A model generated the notes under the pieces. That model had not been told where the DNA came from and searched no databases. It saw only the letters and a list, made by a program, of their open reading frames with translations. Made by a program: the position numbers and the translations under genes. A stretch of 64,000 nucleotides of DNA from Gordonia soli NBRC 108243 (lineage in GTDB: Bacteria > Actinomycetota > Actinomycetes > Mycobacteriales > Mycobacteriaceae): NCBI RefSeq assembly GCF_000334455.1, contig NZ_BANX01000003.1, positions 62,001 to 126,000 on the forward strand, in the 5' to 3' direction. Of the stretch, positions 61,549-64,000 are shown in pieces (within the stretch, counting starts at the first letter, position 1; each line of letters begins with the position of its first letter).

Positions 61549-61568
61549 TGGTAACTGAACAGTTACCA
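61549..61568. promoter_or_regulatory. ArsR operator palindrome
   Basis: TGGTAACTG-AA-CAGTTACCA is a perfect 20-bp inverted repeat lying 8-27 bp before the ArsR ATG. It overlaps the expected promoter of the ArsR-AHSA1 pair and lies 173 bp before the divergent binding-protein gene. Confidence 0.85.
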
Positions 61569-61740
61569 ATTGGCGAGCGTTGTCGCGCAGATGGTGTACC
61601 TCACATGTCCGATTCGGGTCGCGCTGGTTCGAATCCTTGGCCGACGGCCGGGGCCGCATGAATACTCCATCGGTCGGTCGAATTCGCCGTATGGCCACGC
61701 CCGACGCCCCTTTCGAGATCGAGCGTGCAGGAGACGATCC

Positions 61741-62679
61741 ATGACCACCGACAGCGAAGCGACCACCCAGAGCGGCGGCGCCGACAACACCCCGCCGAGC
61801 GGCATCGAGGTCCGCACCCGTCGGAAGTGGCCGTTCATCGCCGGCGGTGTGGTCGTGATCGTCGCACTGGTCGTTGCGATCGTGTTGTGGCGCAGCGGTG
61901 GCAGCGAATCGAACAACAACGTCGCCGGCGCGACGCTCTCGGTCGTCTACCTCGACAGCAACCCTGCCGAGCAGCGGCTGATCGATTACGTCGCCTCGGA
62001 CATCGCCCCCGACTACGACATCACGGTCGACGCGGTCGGCCTCGGTGACAGCACCACCATCAACCGGGCGGTCAGCACCGGCCAGTACGCGGGGACCATC
62101 CTGCAGCACAAGCTGTGGCTGGGTCAGGTCCTCCAGGCCAACCCCGACTTCCGTGAGGAGGCCGCCACCGGTCCGATCTTCTACTGGAACTTCGGTGTGT
62201 GGTCGGACAAGCTGACCGACCCGAAGCAGTTGCCGCAGAACGCAACCGTTGCCATCCCGTCGGATCCGTCGAACAATGCCCAGGCACTCTGGGTGCTCGA
62301 GCAGGCAGGTCTGATCACGCTGAAGAAGGGTGCGGACGTCGCGTCGCTGACCGTCGCCGACATCACCGACAACCCGCGCAACCTCCAGTTCACGCTCCTC
62401 GAACTCGGCGCCCAGCCCCGCGCGCTGCAGGATGTCGACGCACTCGTCGGTTACCACGAGTCGCTTCTGGCCGCCGGTGTCCCGATCGGAAAGCTGATCT
62501 ACAAGACGCAGTCGCCGGAGACCTTCGCCGGCGTGCTGACCATCGGCAGCGACTACAAAGACAGTGAGAACATCAAGAACCTGGTCAAGGCGTTCAACGA
62601 CCCCCGTGTGCAGAAGTTCCTCGCCTCCGATGCCGAGGTCCAGAAGATCCTCAGTCCCGCAACGACTCCCGCAGCATGA
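61741..62679 (+). CDS. MetQ/NlpA-family ABC transporter substrate-binding protein, membrane-anchored
   Basis: The 312-residue product has an N-terminal polar tail, then one TM helix (~residues 33-53: WPFIAGGVVVIVALVVAIVLW), then an NlpA-type binding domain (IPSDPSNNAQALWVLEQAGLITLK, LLELGAQPRALQDVDALVGYHESLLAAG, AGVLTIGSDYKDSENIKNLVKAFNDPRVQKFL). There is no lipobox Cys, so it is held by the helix instead of lipid. The ligand is a Met-like or organosulfur compound by family, not proven. It overlaps the monooxygenase gene by 4 bp. No ATPase or permease gene lies in view. Confidence 0.85.
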   Translation: MTTDSEATTQSGGADNTPPSGIEVRTRRKWPFIAGGVVVIVALVVAIVLWRSGGSESNNNVAGATLSVVYLDSNPAEQRLIDYVASDIAPDYDITVDAVGLGDSTTINRAVSTGQYAGTILQHKLWLGQVLQANPDFREEAATGPIFYWNFGVWSDKLTDPKQLPQNATVAIPSDPSNNAQALWVLEQAGLITLKKGADVASLTVADITDNPRNLQFTLLELGAQPRALQDVDALVGYHESLLAAGVPIGKLIYKTQSPETFAGVLTIGSDYKDSENIKNLVKAFNDPRVQKFLASDAEVQKILSPATTPAA

Positions 62680-64000
62680 CCGATCGAACCCTCCATCTGG
62701 GCGTGAATGTTCTCTCGGACGGGATGCACCCGGCGGCCTGGCAGTACCCAGGCACCGATCCCCTCGCGTTCGTCGATCCTGCGTACTGGATCGACATCGC
62801 CCGGACCGCCGAACGCGGCGCACTCGACGCGTTGTTCCTTGCGGATTCGCCGTCGCTGTACACCGATCCGGCCGAGCCGCTCACCGCACCGCCGCTGGCG
62901 CTCGAACCGACCGTCCTGCTGTCGGCGCTGGCATCCGCGACGGAGCGGATCGGGCTGATCGGCACCGTGTCCACCTCGTTCGAGGATCCGTACAGCATCG
63001 CCCGGCGGTTCGCGTCGCTCGACCACCTCAGCCGGGGCCGGGCCGCGTGGAATGTCGTCACCAGCTCGGACCCGCTGGCCTGGAACAACTTCGGCGGCGG
63101 ACCGCAGCCACCCAGAGCTGACCGATACACCCGTGCCGCCGAGTTCATCGACGTGGTGCGGGCGCTGTGGGACGGCTGGGACGACGACGCAGTGGTCGGA
63201 GACCAAGCCGCCGGCCATTTCACCCGTACCGGCAGCGTCCGCACCATCGACCATCGCGGTGCACACTTCCACGTCGACGGACCGCTGCCACTCCCCCGGC
63301 CACCGCAGGGCCATCCGGTGCTGTTCCAGGCCGGTGGGTCGCCGGCCGGTCTGGACCTGGCGGGTCGCTATGCCGACGGCGTCTTCGCCGCACAGGCCTC
63401 GCTGCCCGACGCACTCGCCAACGCCGACGCCCTGCGATCACGGGCGGTCGCACACGGTCGCACACCCGACTCGATCCGCATCATGCCGGGACTGTCCTAC
63501 GTGCTGGGCAGCACCGAGGCCGAAGCGCGTCGCCGCAACGACGAACTCAACGAGTTGGCCGGTGACCGGCGTCTGGCGAGTTTCGCGTGGCAGATCGGCG
63601 TCGACGTGTCGGAACTCGAGTGGGACAAACCACTTCCGCGGTACCTGCTCGACGGCGCGGTCACCGGGCACAGCTCACAAGGTGCGCGCGACATCGTGGT
63701 CACCATCGCCCGTCGCGAGAACCTGACGGTCCGGCAGCTGCTCGATCGCGTGATCAGCTGGCATCGATTCGTCGTCGGCGGTCCCGAACAGCTCGCCGAC
63801 GCGATCGAGGAATGGTTCGTGGCCGGCGCCGTCGACGGTTTCAACCTGATGCCCGATGTGTTCCCCACCGGACTGGAGCTGTTCGTCGACCACGTGATCC
63901 CCATCCTGCGTCGCCGCGGCCTGTTCCGACGCGAGTACGCGGGGACGACACTGCGCTCCCATCTGGGACTCGAGCACGTACCCGATGCCCGGGCCCTGCA
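62676..64000 (+). CDS. NtaA/SnaA/DszA-family FMN-dependent monooxygenase, 5' part
   Basis: The ATG at 62676 overlaps the binding-protein stop (ATGA), and the frame stays open to the window end, about 441 codons. It contains the bacterial luciferase-like TIM-barrel features: LHLGVNVLSDGMHPAAWQYPGTDPLAF, DIARTAERGALDALFLADSP, LDHLSRGRAAWNVVTSSDPLAWNNFG, GHPVLFQAGGSPAGLDLAGRYADGVFAAQ and WFVAGAVDGFNLMPDVFP. Family members oxygenate nitrilotriacetate, pristinamycin, dibenzothiophene sulfone or alkyl sulfides with FMNH2. Coupling to a MetQ-like binding protein suggests use of an organosulfur or amino acid-like compound. The 3' end is cut off. Confidence 0.88.
   Translation, partial: MTDRTLHLGVNVLSDGMHPAAWQYPGTDPLAFVDPAYWIDIARTAERGALDALFLADSPSLYTDPAEPLTAPPLALEPTVLLSALASATERIGLIGTVSTSFEDPYSIARRFASLDHLSRGRAAWNVVTSSDPLAWNNFGGGPQPPRADRYTRAAEFIDVVRALWDGWDDDAVVGDQAAGHFTRTGSVRTIDHRGAHFHVDGPLPLPRPPQGHPVLFQAGGSPAGLDLAGRYADGVFAAQASLPDALANADALRSRAVAHGRTPDSIRIMPGLSYVLGSTEAEARRRNDELNELAGDRRLASFAWQIGVDVSELEWDKPLPRYLLDGAVTGHSSQGARDIVVTIARRENLTVRQLLDRVISWHRFVVGGPEQLADAIEEWFVAGAVDGFNLMPDVFPTGLELFVDHVIPILRRRGLFRREYAGTTLRSHLGLEHVPDARAL

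Noticed and set aside
61621-61645. GGTTCGAATCC, resembling a tRNA T-arm or phage attachment core
   Set aside because: Only two base pairs flank the loop and no acceptor, anticodon or D arm can be folded around it; no integrase is nearby.

Overview
The window is GC-rich actinobacterial DNA. It looks like a mycolic-acid-containing member of the Mycobacteriales, most likely Gordonia or a close relative. The grounds are mycobacterial-type gene neighbourhoods (MoeZ, DUF3152, DUF3107, WhiB1, PdtaS, biotinyl protein, bL37, SigH/RshA), a mycothiol-system anti-sigma factor, F420-dependent enzymes, a DUF222/HNH (13E12-type) element and an alkB-rubA-rubA-rubB-alkU alkane operon. No rRNA, tRNA, insertion sequence or CRISPR array was found. 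The genus is inference; the gene families are read from the sequence.

Region by region. 1-207: the 3' end of an alkyltransferase-like (MGMT-fold) gene. 246-6933 (minus): a nitrate/nitrite assimilation unit in transcription order narK, nirB, nirD, nnaR-like HemD/winged-helix regulator, and CbiX/SirB-type chelatase for siroheme. 7130-28635: a block collinear in outline with M. tuberculosis Rv3205c-Rv3223c (TIGR02569 protein, moeZ, DUF3152, TetR, DUF3107, ferritin-like protein, DEAD helicase, PQQ-like protein, ParA, membrane protein, diacylglycerol-kinase-like protein, whiB1, pdtaS, biotinyl protein, bL37, rshA, sigH). A NarL-type two-component pair with a Usp gene, a LysR/mqo pair and an MFS gene are inserted in it. 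28843-43751: accessory and catabolic genes: YbaK, SRAP, formylglycine-generating enzyme, Baeyer-Villiger-type monooxygenase, FAD monooxygenase, MFS exporter, malQ, DszC-like monooxygenase with a LysR regulator, MHS transporter, and an old yellow enzyme with an NmrA-like reductase. 44012-47416: the alkane hydroxylase operon. 47434-55308: orphan ParA, small unknown proteins, macrodomain, F420 enzymes, Nudix, an orphan immunity-like protein, an NAGS-like acetyltransferase, DUF1992 and TetR. 55392-56986: a frameshifted DUF222/HNH gene. 56988-60621: isomerase plus sugar porter with a divergent LacI regulator. 60628-61541: ArsR/AHSA1 pair. 61741-64000: MetQ-like binding protein followed by an NtaA/DszA-family FMN monooxygenase that runs off the window.

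Regulation visible in the sequence: two promoters matching the SigH/SigR consensus (moeZ and sigH itself), two CRP-like sites before whiB1, a tandem LacI operator at 59494-59518, a perfect ArsR palindrome at 61549-61568, an inverted repeat between the BVMO and a membrane gene, a GlnR-like box before narK, and several strong hairpin terminators.

No wholly new multi-gene system stands out. The best leads are the thiol-stress circuit (dual-start sigH plus SigH-type promoters), the DszC-like and MetQ/NtaA organosulfur-type genes, an orphan Imm5-like immunity protein, the LacI-controlled isomerase/transporter unit, and the frameshifted DUF222 element.
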